NCBI GenBank assembly: GCA_014529385.2
Contig: CM043952.1
Coordinates: forward strand, 58,054,119-58,118,118
Length of the DNA stretch: 64,000 nucleotides
Source of the DNA: Adiantum capillus-veneris
Lineage: Eukaryota > Streptophyta > Polypodiopsida > Polypodiales > Pteridaceae
Reading direction: 5' to 3'
Shown here: piece by piece, positions 1-10,350 of the stretch
Layout: the number at the start of each line of letters is the position of its first letter
How positions within the stretch are numbered: the first letter of the stretch is position 1
Position numbers and translations under genes: made by a program
Notes under the pieces: generated by a model
Seen by the model: the letters and a program-made list of their open reading frames with translations, nothing else
Told to the model about the DNA's origin: nothing
The model's database searches: none

Positions 1-2292
1 TAGGACCTTAAAATTCTTGTCATGTACTATATCTGCTACAAGGCTTCTACTTATAAGTGGCTTCAATCTCTTTCCTATATTGGATTTGGGGTCAATGTTT
101 TCCTTGTCAGGATAAATTGAATCTCTACATGAAGACAATGCATAAGTAAATAACAGGAAATTTACTTAACTAACACTATTTAGACACATGAAAACAATGC
201 ATAACTAGAAAAACAAAAAAATTACTTAACTAAGACTATTTAGTCAACCAAGAAGCATCACCTTAATGCTCGGATTCTTTTCTTAAGACCTCCACATGCA
301 ACCTGCAATGTTTCAAGATTGCACAATTTCTTCTTTCAGATACAACCACCCAAGATGGTGTCCTTCATTTGACAACTTCGTACCTTTCCTTTCAGTTCCT
401 GTACCTCTGTTTTGTGTTGCAAAATCGTAACCTGATCTGTAGAATGCAAATGTGAAAGACGAACAATCTCACATTGTTGAGCTTGGAGAATGCCCTTATA
501 AGTTTTAGCTTTCCTTGTAAGAGATTTACAATAACCCAGAAGGCCGTTTTCTCCATCACAAGCAAAGGTCAATAAGCTTGTATGATTGAAAAATGTTGGA
601 GACGCATTAGTCATTGGATTCTTAGGATAGAGAGAGCCTCTTGTCCAGATATCTATGTGTTTAGCTCCCTGAGCTCTGAGCGTGGTATATGTGTGTTTGT
701 TTTACTCCGCTTAATCAATGGTTGGTACTAGTTGTCCAAATCAATATGAAGGTGATATTTGGATCATTTTTGCATAACATTTGTGCCGTTTGAGGAGTGT
801 GCCATTAACCAAAGGTGCAGGTTTAATGAAAAGTGCGTACTTGCTGCGGCTTCATCCCTCCATGTTAGCCTCGTTCCCTCCATGATGACGAGGTTCATTC
901 AATGAAAGTGAAAAGAAGATTATCCCTCAATCATTACAGTTGAATGTTCAGAAGGGTAAATAATCTACTAAAAGTACACTTTTTAAACTTTTACCATGAC
1001 AGACCCGCCTCTATTATTTTCCATATTTTCTAGAGAGAGTGCGAAAAATACATTTTCTTAGAAGGCCTCCAAATGACCTCCGAAATTTCCTAATGGGTTG
1101 GGGGGGGGTACAAACCACCCCCCTCTACCGTTAGATCAAACATTGCAAATAAACTAAAGGTATCTTGTGCTCTCCTCCGTGGTGGCACCGAATGGAGATG
1201 GGAAAGTTGGAATCGTCGGGGGTGGCATGGCATGTACACATCACTGCCCTGCCGCCTTTGTCTCATGGGCCTAGGATGGAACCCTCTGCCTAGCAAAAAG
1301 GGGTGCCCACCTAGCATTTCTTATAGCTAGGATGCAAAAGCCCTATCATCTAACATCAAATGCAAAGGGGGTGTTTAGTGCAAATAAGATGCAAATGTCT
1401 ATCATCCAAAACCAAGATTAAAAAATAGTGCTCTCTATGCCAGTGAGAGTGTTAATGTTGACTATTAATGTAAAACCACTTCACAAGCAAAATGGTGTGG
1501 AACAAAAAGATACTCTTGATATACTGTTGCTCCAAGTGTGTAAATAGACCCTTCTTTTATAGTGAAGGGGGTGCAGTTTGTTGAAAGTGGGAAGATGGAG
1601 ATGGTAAATCACTAGAATTGGTGGTTGCTTCCTCCAAACAAGAAAGGAAAACATTTAAGGTGGTCTTGTCTCTTGCAATCATGCATGTAGACTTTGTGCC
1701 CATGTGCTAGTCTAAAGAGAGTGTTGATTAATTTACCATATGCTCCTAGTGGGTGCAATGGAAGTTGTATTTCACATTGAATTCATGTAAATTACTATGC
1801 ATGCATGTTGTACATAGAGTAGTTGGCATGTGTATATGCATAAGAACTGATAAGGTGACCATGGTAGAAACATTCAAGCATTACATAAATATTTACTCAA
1901 GTAATCATTGTTGAGGGATCCTAACAAATTCTATGCTATGCAAAGGCCAAGAGAAAGTGAATAGCTCATGCCATCGTTGGCGTTGTTTTCTTCAAATTGT
2001 TGCTTGTCAAGATCCTCCTAGGTTGATTTTCACCATTGGACTGCTCGTCACATCACTATTGGTGAAGTTAATAGATTGCAAGGCACTCCTCCAGGCAAGG
2101 GTCATGGTTGTCTTGACAATTTTCAGATTTTCTCGTTAGTTCTCTCTTGTGATCGTCCTCTGTGTGCATATTATCATCAGTGCCTGTGTATGGTTGACCT
2201 TCATGAGACGTTGTTTAAAGATGATTGTGCATATTGTGTGACTGGTTTGTGTATAAGTGTGTTTGCATTGTGTGCTATGCATAAGCGTGTGC

Positions 2293-2294
<2 letters not shown>
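1..2294. other. no recognised gene (intergenic)
   Basis: No protein family is recognisable on either strand. The longest minus-strand frame (336-614, 92 codons) is rich in Gln, Lys, Glu and Leu and could be a short coiled-coil remnant of a larger gene, but no start context, partner exon or homology can be seen. A G-run lies near 1100 (minus strand C-rich). The rest is AT-rich without obvious repeats. Confidence 0.5.

Positions 2295-2327
<33 letters not shown>
2295..2327. repeat. (GA)n microsatellite
   Basis: Perfect GA dinucleotide run of about 33 bp. Overlapping Ser-Leu or Arg-Glu reading frames here are translations of the repeat and are not genes. Confidence 0.95.
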
Positions 2328-2332
<5 letters not shown>

Positions 2333-2542
2333 CGCTCTTTTATGCCTCCTTGAGTTGACACGAGAGAGATTAATAAGAGAAAGAATGAGGGTGTGACTAT
2401 GTGTGTGTGTGTCGAATTGAAAGTGAAAGAGATTATTCCACTCATTGATTCCCATTCAGGGGCTGATCTTAGAGAGTGGGAGTGATAACAAGTGTTTTTG
2501 AGTGCTTGTGCAGTGTGAATATGTGTGTGCACATGGGAGTGT

Positions 2543-2545
<3 letters not shown>

Positions 2546-2599
<54 letters not shown>
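2546..2599. repeat. (GA)n microsatellite
   Basis: Perfect GA run of about 54 bp directly abutting the left copy of the 58-bp direct repeat that flanks the RTE-like LINE. Confidence 0.95.
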
Positions 2600-2603
<4 letters not shown>

Positions 2604-2656
2604 GGGTAGTTGACCATGAGGAAAATCCTAGGAGCTCAAACTCACGAGAGAGAGAG
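2599..2656 (+). repeat. 58-bp direct repeat, left copy (probable LINE target-site duplication)
   Basis: This stretch, from GTGGGGGGTAGTTGACC to a run of GAGAGA, is repeated without mismatch at 4746-4803. About 46 bp of it is non-simple sequence, so the match is not just shared microsatellite. The two copies bracket exactly the segment that encodes the reverse transcriptase, which is what a target-site duplication would do. Fifty-eight bp is long for a LINE duplication but possible. Confidence 0.7.
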
Positions 2657-2676
2657 ATAGATAGATAGATAGATAG
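2656..2676. repeat. (GATA)5 tract at the LINE 3' end
   Basis: Five GATA units, reading (CTAT)n on the coding (minus) strand, lie between the RT stop codon and the left direct repeat. Short tandem 3' tails in place of poly(A) are typical of RTE-like LINEs, so this is probably the 3' tail of the element. Confidence 0.6.
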
Positions 2677-4745
2677 TTCTATTATCGTCCTGGGAGGTCA
2701 AATATGACCTATGGGACCAAATGAACATGTCACGTGGTGTGAGTGGAGTTCATAAGTGACTCTCGATGCTCAAAAATGGCTGAAATGAGCGTCGCAATAG
2801 AGAGTCCACATCGTGGTTGGGAGAGGAAGGTATGTAGGGAGAGATCATGGCTGAATATATGGGGAAAAGAGGACCTAATGTGGTCAAAAGCTGAGCACTC
2901 AAGTAGTGTGTGGTACTCACTCTCTCGCACTTGACGAGGGCGTAAGGTGCAAAGTCGATGAAACTCCTCGCCAGTGCCCCAACGTCCTGTCTCGCAGCGT
3001 AGAGAATGGGAGCTAAGCCGAATGGAGGCAATGGTGCGGATCGCACTCAACGGGATGGGCTCAAGGATGTAGGAATGGGTTCGGTTACCTCGTTCCGAGA
3101 AGAAGAGATATTTGTAGTTTGGGGCAACGTGTGTGGTGTAATGGCTGAAGCGAGAACCTCCGGATTTCTCCCAAGCCGTGATACATTGGCGTTGTAAGAA
3201 GGCCTCATTAACTTGGGAGTCGATCGACGCATCCTTGACCAAGTGACATGCATCCCATCTTCCAAACCATTTCTTGATATCAAGCATCCACCCCGAACTT
3301 AGTATTTTGCTCTTGCATGTCTTTTGAACCATTTGACTTGCTTCATATGCGATTCTAGGAAGTCGATGCAAAGGGCTACGTTGTGTCTTACGCATGTACT
3401 CCACAACCCTTTGCATGCCCAAGACCTCAATGGGAAGCAATCCGGACTCAAGAAGTAAGAGCATGTAGGGTGTTTGTGTCTTGACTTGGAGAAAGTTGGT
3501 GAGAAAACGCTTTTGGACATTCTCAAACTCTTTCCAAGTAGACTTCCCGATGCTTCCACCCCACACCTCCACTCCATAAAGAAGCACCGGTGTCACCAAT
3601 GTGTCAAAGAGGTACTTTTTGAGAGCCCAACACTTGATCTCTCCTGCATTGCACATGTTCTCAAATGCATAATAGGCCCTCTTTCCGGCTTCCAAGCGAC
3701 GCATTGCACAATCCTTCCATTTATGATTGGATGGAACCTCAAGGCCAAGGTACTTGAAGTGATCTACCACTTCAAGTTTCTCATTGTTATATACAATGCA
3801 TGGATTTTCATCATTGAGGGTCTTTACAAGCATAACCTTGGTTTTGGATCCATTCACGATCAGCCCGCTATGTAGGCAAAAGTGTTCCAAGACACTCATA
3901 AGCTTTTGTGCATCTTCTAAGGTATGTGCCAAGAGCACTACATCATCAGCATAGAGCAAAAGCATGATCACCGCATTTCCAATCTTAACCTCTTCTATGC
4001 CTTCTTGCTGCATAAAGTCAAGAACCATGCATTCCAATTCATCAATGAGTAGCCCAAAGAGGGTTGGGGAAAGTGGGCATCCTTGTTTGACACCAATAGT
4101 GCTTGCAAAAAATTCTGAAATTCCATCTCCCATACGTAATCGACATATCACTTTTTGGTAGATGCGAAAGACTGCATGCATAAATTCTCTCGGCACTTGA
4201 AGGCTTTGCATACGTCTCCAAAGATTTCCTCGCGGTACCATGTCAAAAGCTTTCTTGAAATCCACAAAGCAACAATACAACTTTTTTCCTTTCAATCGAG
4301 ACGCTTCCATAAGAACTCGAAGAGTGACAAGGTGATCGATAGTGCTATGATGCTTTCGAAAACCTGCTTGGCCAAGTGCATGTTTGCCATTCTTTTCAGC
4401 CCATTTACTTATCTTCATCTCCATGATACATCCAAATAACTTTGCCATTAAAGAACCAACCATTATAGTGCGATAGTTGTTCACATTGTTTACATCTCCT
4501 CCTTTGTGCAAAGGTTTGATCCAATTTGCACTCCAATCATGAGGCATGCCATACTGAAGTGCAAGGTTAAACATATCGCATATCCAATATCGTGTTTTCT
4601 TGCTTGTCCATTTAATCATTTCAGCCTTGACACCTTGAAGGTCACCTGCCTTACGAGTAGCAAGTTTCTCAAGCGCGCGGCATACATCTTCAATGGTAAG
4701 AGAGAGAGAGAGAAAGAGAAAGAGAGAGAGAGAGAGAGTGAGAGA
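2657..4745 (-). mobile_element. 5'-truncated RTE-like non-LTR retrotransposon
   Basis: A 2.1-kb insertion on the minus strand. It contains an RT domain and the region C-terminal to it but no endonuclease upstream, so it is truncated at its 5' end, as most LINE copies are. Its 3' end has a (CTAT)n tail, and it is bracketed by 58-bp direct repeats embedded in GA-rich DNA. The assignment to the RTE-like group rests on the tail and general RT style; a phylogeny could place it in another LINE clade. Confidence 0.7.
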
Positions 4746-4788
4746 GTGGGGGGTAGTTGACCATGAGGAAAATCCTAGGAGCTCAAAC

Positions 4789-4840
<52 letters not shown>

Positions 4841-4874
4841 CTCTTTGCATAAGGGGAAGCCTCCTTTTTTTCAT
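2730..4874 (-). CDS. LINE reverse transcriptase (open, 5'-truncated)
   Basis: Uninterrupted 714-codon frame. The first ~60 residues are a read-through of CT repeats (Ser-Leu runs) and are not native protein; the real sequence starts near 4694 with [12 protein letters not shown], the beginning of an RT domain. Motifs in order: [15 protein letters not shown] (block 1), [14 protein letters not shown] (block 2), [12 protein letters not shown] (block A, catalytic Asp), [20 protein letters not shown] (block B), [14 protein letters not shown] (YADD catalytic pair), then thumb and a C-terminal Cys/His-containing tail ending [15 protein letters not shown]. The protein would copy LINE RNA at the target site. 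No endonuclease is present. It is one of only two long intact frames in the window, so the copy is young or under-mutated, but no promoter is visible. Confidence 0.85.
4699..4745. repeat. imperfect (GA)n tract at the truncated 5' end of the LINE
   Basis: GA run broken by AAAG and GTGA steps. It lies between the first codons of the RT and the right 58-bp repeat. It may be filler from the truncated 5' junction or part of the target. Confidence 0.8.
4746..4803 (+). repeat. 58-bp direct repeat, right copy
   Basis: Exact match of 2599-2656, 2147 bp away. See the left copy for the target-site-duplication reading. Confidence 0.7.
4793..4838. repeat. (GA)n microsatellite
   Basis: Perfect GA run following the right direct repeat. 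Confidence 0.95.
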
Positions 4875-4928
4875 GCTTTAAAAAAAAAAACCTCCAGCAC
4901 CGCAAGGGTCATTTTCATGGAAATTTGC

Positions 4929-4930
<2 letters not shown>

Positions 4931-5018
<88 letters not shown>
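4931..5018. repeat. (GA)44 microsatellite, longest in the window
   Basis: Uninterrupted 88-bp AG run. The 4839-4930 and 5019-5100 flanks resemble each other: each has a CTC..TGCAT box, CCTCCTTTTTTTC, ATGCTTT and an AAACCTCCA element. This points to a local duplication with the GA run at its junction. Confidence 0.95.
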
Positions 5019-5021
<3 letters not shown>

Positions 5022-5584
5022 TGCTCTCTGCATGGAAGGAGGGGAGGCACGTTGTAGCCTCCTTTTTTTCTTCATGCTTTTAAACAAATTAAACCTCCAC
5101 CCCCTCAAGGGTTCATTCCCATAGAAAACCGCAACAAATCTCGTATACGCTTGTAACAAGAGAGAGAGGGTAAAAAAACTCCCATCATTCAAGGAAAGTG
5201 GGGTGGAAGCAAAGATACATGTACAAGAGAAGTGTTTTATAGTGATGGAGTTGAAAGGGAAATACAACATGAATTTTCAGGGTATTTCACTCAAAGATTG
5301 TGAATTTAAAGTCTTTTGGGAGGAAAATTTAATTAGATTCCTTTATTAAAAGATTGCAACTTTTGAAAAACTTTGGCGCCGGCTGTACTATTTGAATGTT
5401 TAGTTATCATGAAGAGTAGTGAGCAAGGAGGGAGCTACTCTGCCTGAAACCACCCCTTCAACTTCCCTCTCTCTTAGCGGGCAAGCTCTATGTACACTCT
5501 CCTACACTTTGGAGTAGCAAGGCCACTAGAACCGCCAAGGTCTCCATTTCCAGTTGTTGCTTTTCCACCGAACAAAGGCATGTA
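5019..5584. other. no recognised gene
   Basis: AT-rich spacer. The only structure seen is the partial duplicate of 4839-4930 at its left end. Minus-strand frames here are microsatellite read-through. Confidence 0.5.
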
Positions 5585-5586
5585 TC

Positions 5587-5658
<72 letters not shown>
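5585..5658. repeat. (CT)n microsatellite
   Basis: About 74 bp of CT with one CG interruption, about 45 bp upstream of the TSD of the gag-protease LTR element. Confidence 0.95.
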
Positions 5659-5661
<3 letters not shown>

Positions 5662-5701
5662 AGCAGACTTATTTTGACCACAAGGATCATGCGATCAGTA
5701 G

Positions 5702-5706
5702 TCTAC
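5702..5706 (+). repeat. target-site duplication TCTAC (left)
   Basis: TCTAC immediately precedes the TG start of the left LTR. The same five bases follow the CA end of the right LTR at 12968-12972. A perfect 5-bp duplication is the hallmark of LTR-retrotransposon integrase and fixes both element ends. Confidence 0.9.
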
Positions 5707-7211
5707 TGATGGCGGGAAACAGAGCAGTGCAATCGGGTGGCCTCTGTACTCGTGCACACTCCACAAACCACGCCTCATGCAAACAAGCAAAGAACAAAAC
5801 CAAGGGGGGCACCACCCTAAATTAAGAGGTTTAGGGACCTCACACATAGTGCACATAGGCAAGTGAGACTTCTAGCATTATGATGGCATCAAAACATATG
5901 GCAAAACACATAGAAACGAAGCTTAGGGACCTTATGTAGCATATATATACACAAGACATCAGCTTAACAATACAACGGCATCTGATCATACATAACAAGG
6001 ATATAGAGAAGCAAGCCTAGGATGGCATAATCCCTTGTCAAAAACAATCAACCCAGCAAGTAGGTATGATCCTACTAGCAACACATCAATACCTTAGAGA
6101 ATGATGGCGAGGATGGTGGCCATGGAGCATGAGAGGAGACTCCTTATTTAGGTTTTAGGGCTAGTAATGTAGCATACTAGAGGGAGAGAGAGAGAGAGGG
6201 AGAGAGAGTAGAGCTCCATCCATAGCTCCTCGTTGTGAGCAATGTCGTCATAGCTTCGTTGCTTGGTGAAGTGGGTGAAGTGTTCTTTTGAGTGAGAGAA
6301 GGCCTCCTTATATAGGTTTCTAAGAGGGTTTAGGATTAGGGATAAACATGCTTAAATCCGCTGATTGGGGTTACTTTTTGCTTAGGGTGGTCAACAGATT
6401 GAGGTCACCTGATATGTCACCATCAAGATATTCTCTAGAGTGATGTGAGAGGGGAGGGTAAATGCTGATTTTTCTGATTGTGACACATGGGGATAAGGCC
6501 TTGACCAGCATTTAAGAGCAGGTAGGTGGCTGTTGAAACTGGAGGTTCTGCACATGTCAGGGGGGTCCTCCTAAATATCAAATTCTCAAAAAATCCTCAA
6601 CCATGGCTTCTTTTGACATGTGTTCTTTGAAAAAATCAGCATGTCTCTTTTCAGCCCAAAAGTCTTTATCCCTGTTGACTCACCTTTACCATAAGATTTT
6701 CCCTTTTTCTCCTCCTGTAACTGCATTGTTGATGCCCAATCACTGCTTCTAGTAACAGTGAACTGTTACCTACCAAATACTTATGGTGCATTAAAAAGTA
6801 TTTACCATGGGTAAAAAAAGTTACTGTAGGTAAAAAGTGATTTGTATTTACCATGTAGGTGAAAAATATTTACAGTAGGTAAAAAATATTTATTGTGGTA
6901 AAAAATATTTACTGTCGGTAAAAAAAGTGAAAACGGAGTATGCTGTGCTGTGAGTCCACACGAACATCCTCATGTAAATTTCACTAGAAATTCACACCTA
7001 GAATGGGCTATTCTGTAAGATATAGGTTGTAGGCATGCATAAGAGCTCGTTCCCACGTATCTTCTGTCCATGGAACCTTTTACTCTTTGGTGCTTGTGAA
7101 GTAGTTTTTCCTTCTCTTTCGAGATCCCTTGGACTAGAGTATCCTCATCTCCCCAACAACTGACTATGCCTTTATTGCATCTTCAGAAGGGGTCCTAAAA
7201 ACCATGCATCA
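5707..7211 (-). repeat. 3' LTR of the gag-protease element
   Basis: 1505 bp, starting TGATGG and ending TGCATCA on the plus strand. It aligns end to end with 11485-12967. I count roughly 25-30 substitutions by eye plus an indel of about 20 bp in an AT-rich GGTAAAAAATATTTA tandem at 6850-6930, where this copy has one more unit. A short GA tract lies at 6180-6210. Because the element is on the minus strand, this is the downstream LTR. Confidence 0.92.
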
Positions 7212-7216
7212 TATAG

Positions 7217-7227
7217 CCCTCCCCCTT
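7217..7227 (-). promoter_or_regulatory. polypurine tract
   Basis: On the minus strand this reads AAGGGGGAGGG, five bases upstream of the 3' LTR. It is where plus-strand DNA synthesis should be primed, and it confirms the minus orientation of the element. Confidence 0.8.
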
Positions 7228-7674
7228 AAGCTAGAGGTATTTGATGCCTCTAGCTGTAGGTTGTGCTACAATAGGGTTCTCTTGAATACTTACCTACCTG
7301 GTACCAATTGAATTTGCCATGTTACTGCTTTCTTGGCTGATGCACCCTGTTTAGTCCTTTCTGATGAATAATTGTATCCATCCATGACTAACAACTGGTC
7401 TCCTAGCCCCTTGAAATCCATACCCCATCCATTGTCAATATCCGCTTTCACTGGTAGCATTCTCTTTTTTTCTTTTTTTCTTCTCTTTTTTTTTTTTTTT
7501 CCTTTTGCCCAACCCCTCGTTGAGCATTCATGCTCAACCATAGTATTATTTAAGTAAAAGATGACTGTATAGAGAGAATTATATAACATAGAGCTATAGA
7601 CTGTATAAGAAAAATGATAGTATAGTGGCTATATAGATAGGATAGAGATAGAGAAAAAAGCATCTGCTACTGCA
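7228..7674 (-). other. 3' untranslated interior of the gag-protease element
   Basis: Contains a long pyrimidine/poly-T stretch (7460-7505) and a short minus-strand frame at 7290-7448 with the motif DGYNYSSERTKQGASAKKA. No homology is recognised. It is in a different frame from the gag-protease reading frame. Confidence 0.5.
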
Positions 7675-8586
7675 TCACCCTCCAGGGTCAAATGGAAAGC
7701 TCAAAGCTCCCCCACGCATGGTGTAGAATCCACCTGGATCAAAAGTAAAGCATTGCTCATTGCCATCAACCTGTAAAACATGTATATCCAAGCCTTCCTT
7801 TGCACTTGTAGGCCAATAGACAGGCCACCCTTCCAGCTCTTTATAGCACGGAGCTTCGTCACCCTGCATCCATAATCCTTCGTGTCCACTATAAGCATAC
7901 TTGCCATCACTTGAGAAACCTGAATCATAAGCAGCTATCCTACCATCTGCTACAGAACCCTCCATGGTATAGTCCACTTCAAAAAAAACTCGCCATTGAC
8001 ACAAAAATATATGTAAAGCAACCTCCAATAACACATGTATCCATAGCATCACATAACATAGCAAGACCCTGCCATTTGCCTCCACTTGCTGCATAGCCAA
8101 GCAAACCTGATCACTTTTCAAACCTGTATCCAAACCCTCTGTAAACGTCTCCACAACCATCTCTTTATACTCAGAAACATGACCTACTAGAGCTTCAACC
8201 TGTGCAAATACCTCATCACCAACAAGGTTGACGGCACCTTCCTTTAATTGGATATGGTGTTGGGTTAACGTCACTCCTTTAATGTGCTCGTAATCAGTTA
8301 TAAAGAGGCCAGCATGCTTCTTTAGTACCTGCAAATAGGGTTCTCTCTCTTCTTCTAGTAGGTCCTTAGCTAGCATCTCCTCTAAGCCTGTGGCTTCTTC
8401 CTTGTTTAGAGAGTCTTGACCACCTTCTCCTTCTAGGTTTTGCAGTATTATACCCATGACTTCCAAAGAGCTAGCATCCTCCTCAGATGACTCATCCTCA
8501 GATGAAGAGCAGCTGCTTGTGCTCCATTCATCCATAGAAGTCTCCATCTCTAGGTCTTGTTGTCTACCCTGCTTCATGTCATACAC
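7675..8586 (-). CDS. gag-protease polyprotein tail, unrecognised C-terminal region
   Basis: 303-codon open segment in the same frame as gag and protease, separated from the protease by one TAA. Residues 1-60 are very acidic (EEE/SSSEDESSEED). Residues ~90-120 (LFITDYEHIKGVTLTQHHI, then QLKEG) match the linker that normally precedes RT in gypsy polyproteins. After that RT should begin but does not: the sequence goes to a hydrophobic stretch (VLLCYVMLWIHVLLEVALHIF, about residues 180-200) and an ~85-residue Gly/Trp/Asp-rich segment with repeated FDPGG motifs near the end. I do not recognise this region. It may be a captured host-gene fragment or an element-specific domain. It has no internal stop although the upstream parts have five between them. 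Confidence 0.55.
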   Translation of the reverse strand: MYDMKQGRQQDLEMETSMDEWSTSSCSSSEDESSEEDASSLEVMGIILQNLEGEGGQDSLNKEEATGLEEMLAKDLLEEEREPYLQVLKKHAGLFITDYEHIKGVTLTQHHIQLKEGAVNLVGDEVFAQVEALVGHVSEYKEMVVETFTEGLDTGLKSDQVCLAMQQVEANGRVLLCYVMLWIHVLLEVALHIFLCQWRVFFEVDYTMEGSVADGRIAAYDSGFSSDGKYAYSGHEGLWMQGDEAPCYKELEGWPVYWPTSAKEGLDIHVLQVDGNEQCFTFDPGGFYTMRGGALSFPFDPGG

Positions 8587-8592
8587 AATTTT

Positions 8593-9030
8593 TTATTGCT
8601 TGCCACCTACCTTATGATTTGGTCGCAACTCAAGGGAACCTGTCTCCCAATCTTGCCTAGCTTTCATAGCCATAAGCCAAGGTCTTCCAAAGATTAGCGG
8701 ATAGCCCTCCCCCTTAGTTGGGATCACATAAGCATCAATTGAGATTGCCACACCAAAAGCTGAAACCTTCACTCCATTAACCTTTCCCACACAAGCCACC
8801 CTTACATTATTTGCCATCTTAGCTTGTAAGGAAGTTTGCTCGTTTACTTCCAAAGCCAACCTGTGCATTAATTTCTCTGTCATAACACAAATCTGGGCTC
8901 CACCATCTACGTACACATTGGAGACTCGCTGACTCTTAATCTCTGCATCAATGACTGGCACGATATCCTTCATGCCTCTTGCACTAATAGACCCAACTGA
9001 CTTTGCCTTAGCCCTCCTAGTGCTGACCAT
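8593..9030 (-). pseudogene. retrotransposon aspartic protease (retropepsin-like)
   Basis: 145-codon segment continuous in frame with gag. The active-site loop is YVDGGAQICVMTE, where DGGA stands in the place of the usual DSGA/DTGA. The second conserved motif, near residue 120, is PLIFGRPWLMAMKA (FGRPWL flap/C-terminal element). The enzyme would cut the gag polyprotein inside virus-like particles. It is bounded by in-frame TAG upstream (9037-9039) and TAA downstream (8593-8595 region), so it could be made only by read-through or from another copy. In gypsy elements protease leads into RT; here no RT follows. Confidence 0.8.
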
Positions 9031-9036
9031 CTTAGA

Positions 9037-10350
9037 CTAGGTTCTACGCATCTTTGGGGAAAGGTGGAGGAGTTGCTGCCATGAAATCTTTGGTCCTTGC
9101 TTACTCACATCTGCTACCAGGTCGTAAGGTATGGATCCTACCCCAAGTGGAAAGTCTTCTACTCCTATGTGCCTCCTTGACCTACTCTTCCTTTTCTTGT
9201 CTCCTATCACTTGGGAGGAACCCTCATTCCCTTTATCCGGCTCTGAAGCTTCCATTTCATCAGTTCTTTGTCTCCTAACTCTCTTTATTGGCATGGCAAC
9301 AGCTTCCTCCATTTTTTCTTTCCCTTTATCCTTACCATTGTCAAGACTTATGACAGAGACAGCCCTGTCCTCCCCTCCCGATGGTAGTGGAGGGATCTCT
9401 GCTGGTGCTTGTGGTGGTGGAGGAGGGGGTCTCAATATTTGGATTGGTGGAGCCACGTGTGCATTTTTTCCATTTAGTGGCCTAGCTCGAGGATGAGTGA
9501 CTTGCTGGCGAGGAGGCCGTCTTTGATTACCATTTCCTTGATAGCGTCGTGGATGGGGGCAATAATACATGCCGTGACCTACCTCTCCACAGTTGTAGCA
9601 AATGTACTAACGTGCTTGCCTTTGTCCTTCTTGTCTATTTCGTTCATTTCCTGGCTGGGGAGCCCTTACACCTTGAACCAGATTGATGGACAGGCTCTCT
9701 AGTTGATTGGTGATTTGTTGAAGTAATTCTTGTTGAGAGGACTCTTGGTCTGTTGCTCCTGTCCTTGCTACTACCCTTGCCGTAGGTTGAGCTAGCGGTG
9801 GAGGCTCCATTCCCCCTTGTAGTTAAGCTTGGAATTTTAACTTCCTATCCTTCTCCCTTGCATAAGTCATAGCTTTATCAAAGGTATCTGGGAATTTACC
9901 TTTTACCTTTTCTCGAAGGATGGGGTAAAGCCCTGCCAGGAAACAGTCCTTCTTTAGGCATTCTGGCGCCCTTTCTCCTTCACCTAGTGATGCACACCAT
10001 TTCTCCCACAGGTTGGAAAACTTTCCTTCATAGCTTCTATAGTCATTGGGTGATGTTTGGCGTATCTCTAAGAGCTGTCTCCATATCTCCTCTAGAGGCT
10101 CATGGCGGCGAAATTCTTCGATGAAGGCCATCTTTAAGGACTCTCAGTCTCTTCTTTCTTCAGGTGCCAAAGTTTGATACCATAATTTTGCACCTTCCCT
10201 CAAGACCAAAGGAAAGACCCTTAACTTAGTAGCTTCGTCATCCCTTCCCGATACCAGAAAGTCCATTTCCAAATTATCCAAAAAGTCTGGAGCAACCTCC
10301 CCAGGCTTACCATAAAATTTAGGGAAGGCCATAAGTGAGAGAGTAAACAA
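9037..10350 (-). pseudogene. gypsy-type gag (capsid plus zinc knuckle), interrupted by stop codons
   Basis: One reading frame with no frameshift, cut by TGA at about 10144, TAA at about 9823 and TAG at about 9592. Order: N-terminal capsid (10350-10144: FPKFYGKPGEVAPDFLDNLE, then KLWYQTLAPEERRD), the retrotransposon gag core (10131-9823: MAFIEEFRRHEP, LRSYEGKF-type helix, LREKVKGKFPDTFDKAM), a zinc knuckle CYNCGEVGHGMYYC (C-x2-C-x4-H-x4-C, all ligands present), and a proline-rich linker (PPPPPPQAPAEIPPLP) before the protease. It would coat the element RNA. Each stop is one transition away from a sense codon (TGG, CAA or CAG), a pattern expected from deamination of methylated cytosines. Confidence 0.85.

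Noticed and set aside
2201..5825. Several frames encoding long Ser-Leu or Arg-Glu repeats
   Set aside because: They are translations of CT/GA microsatellites in different frames, not genes.
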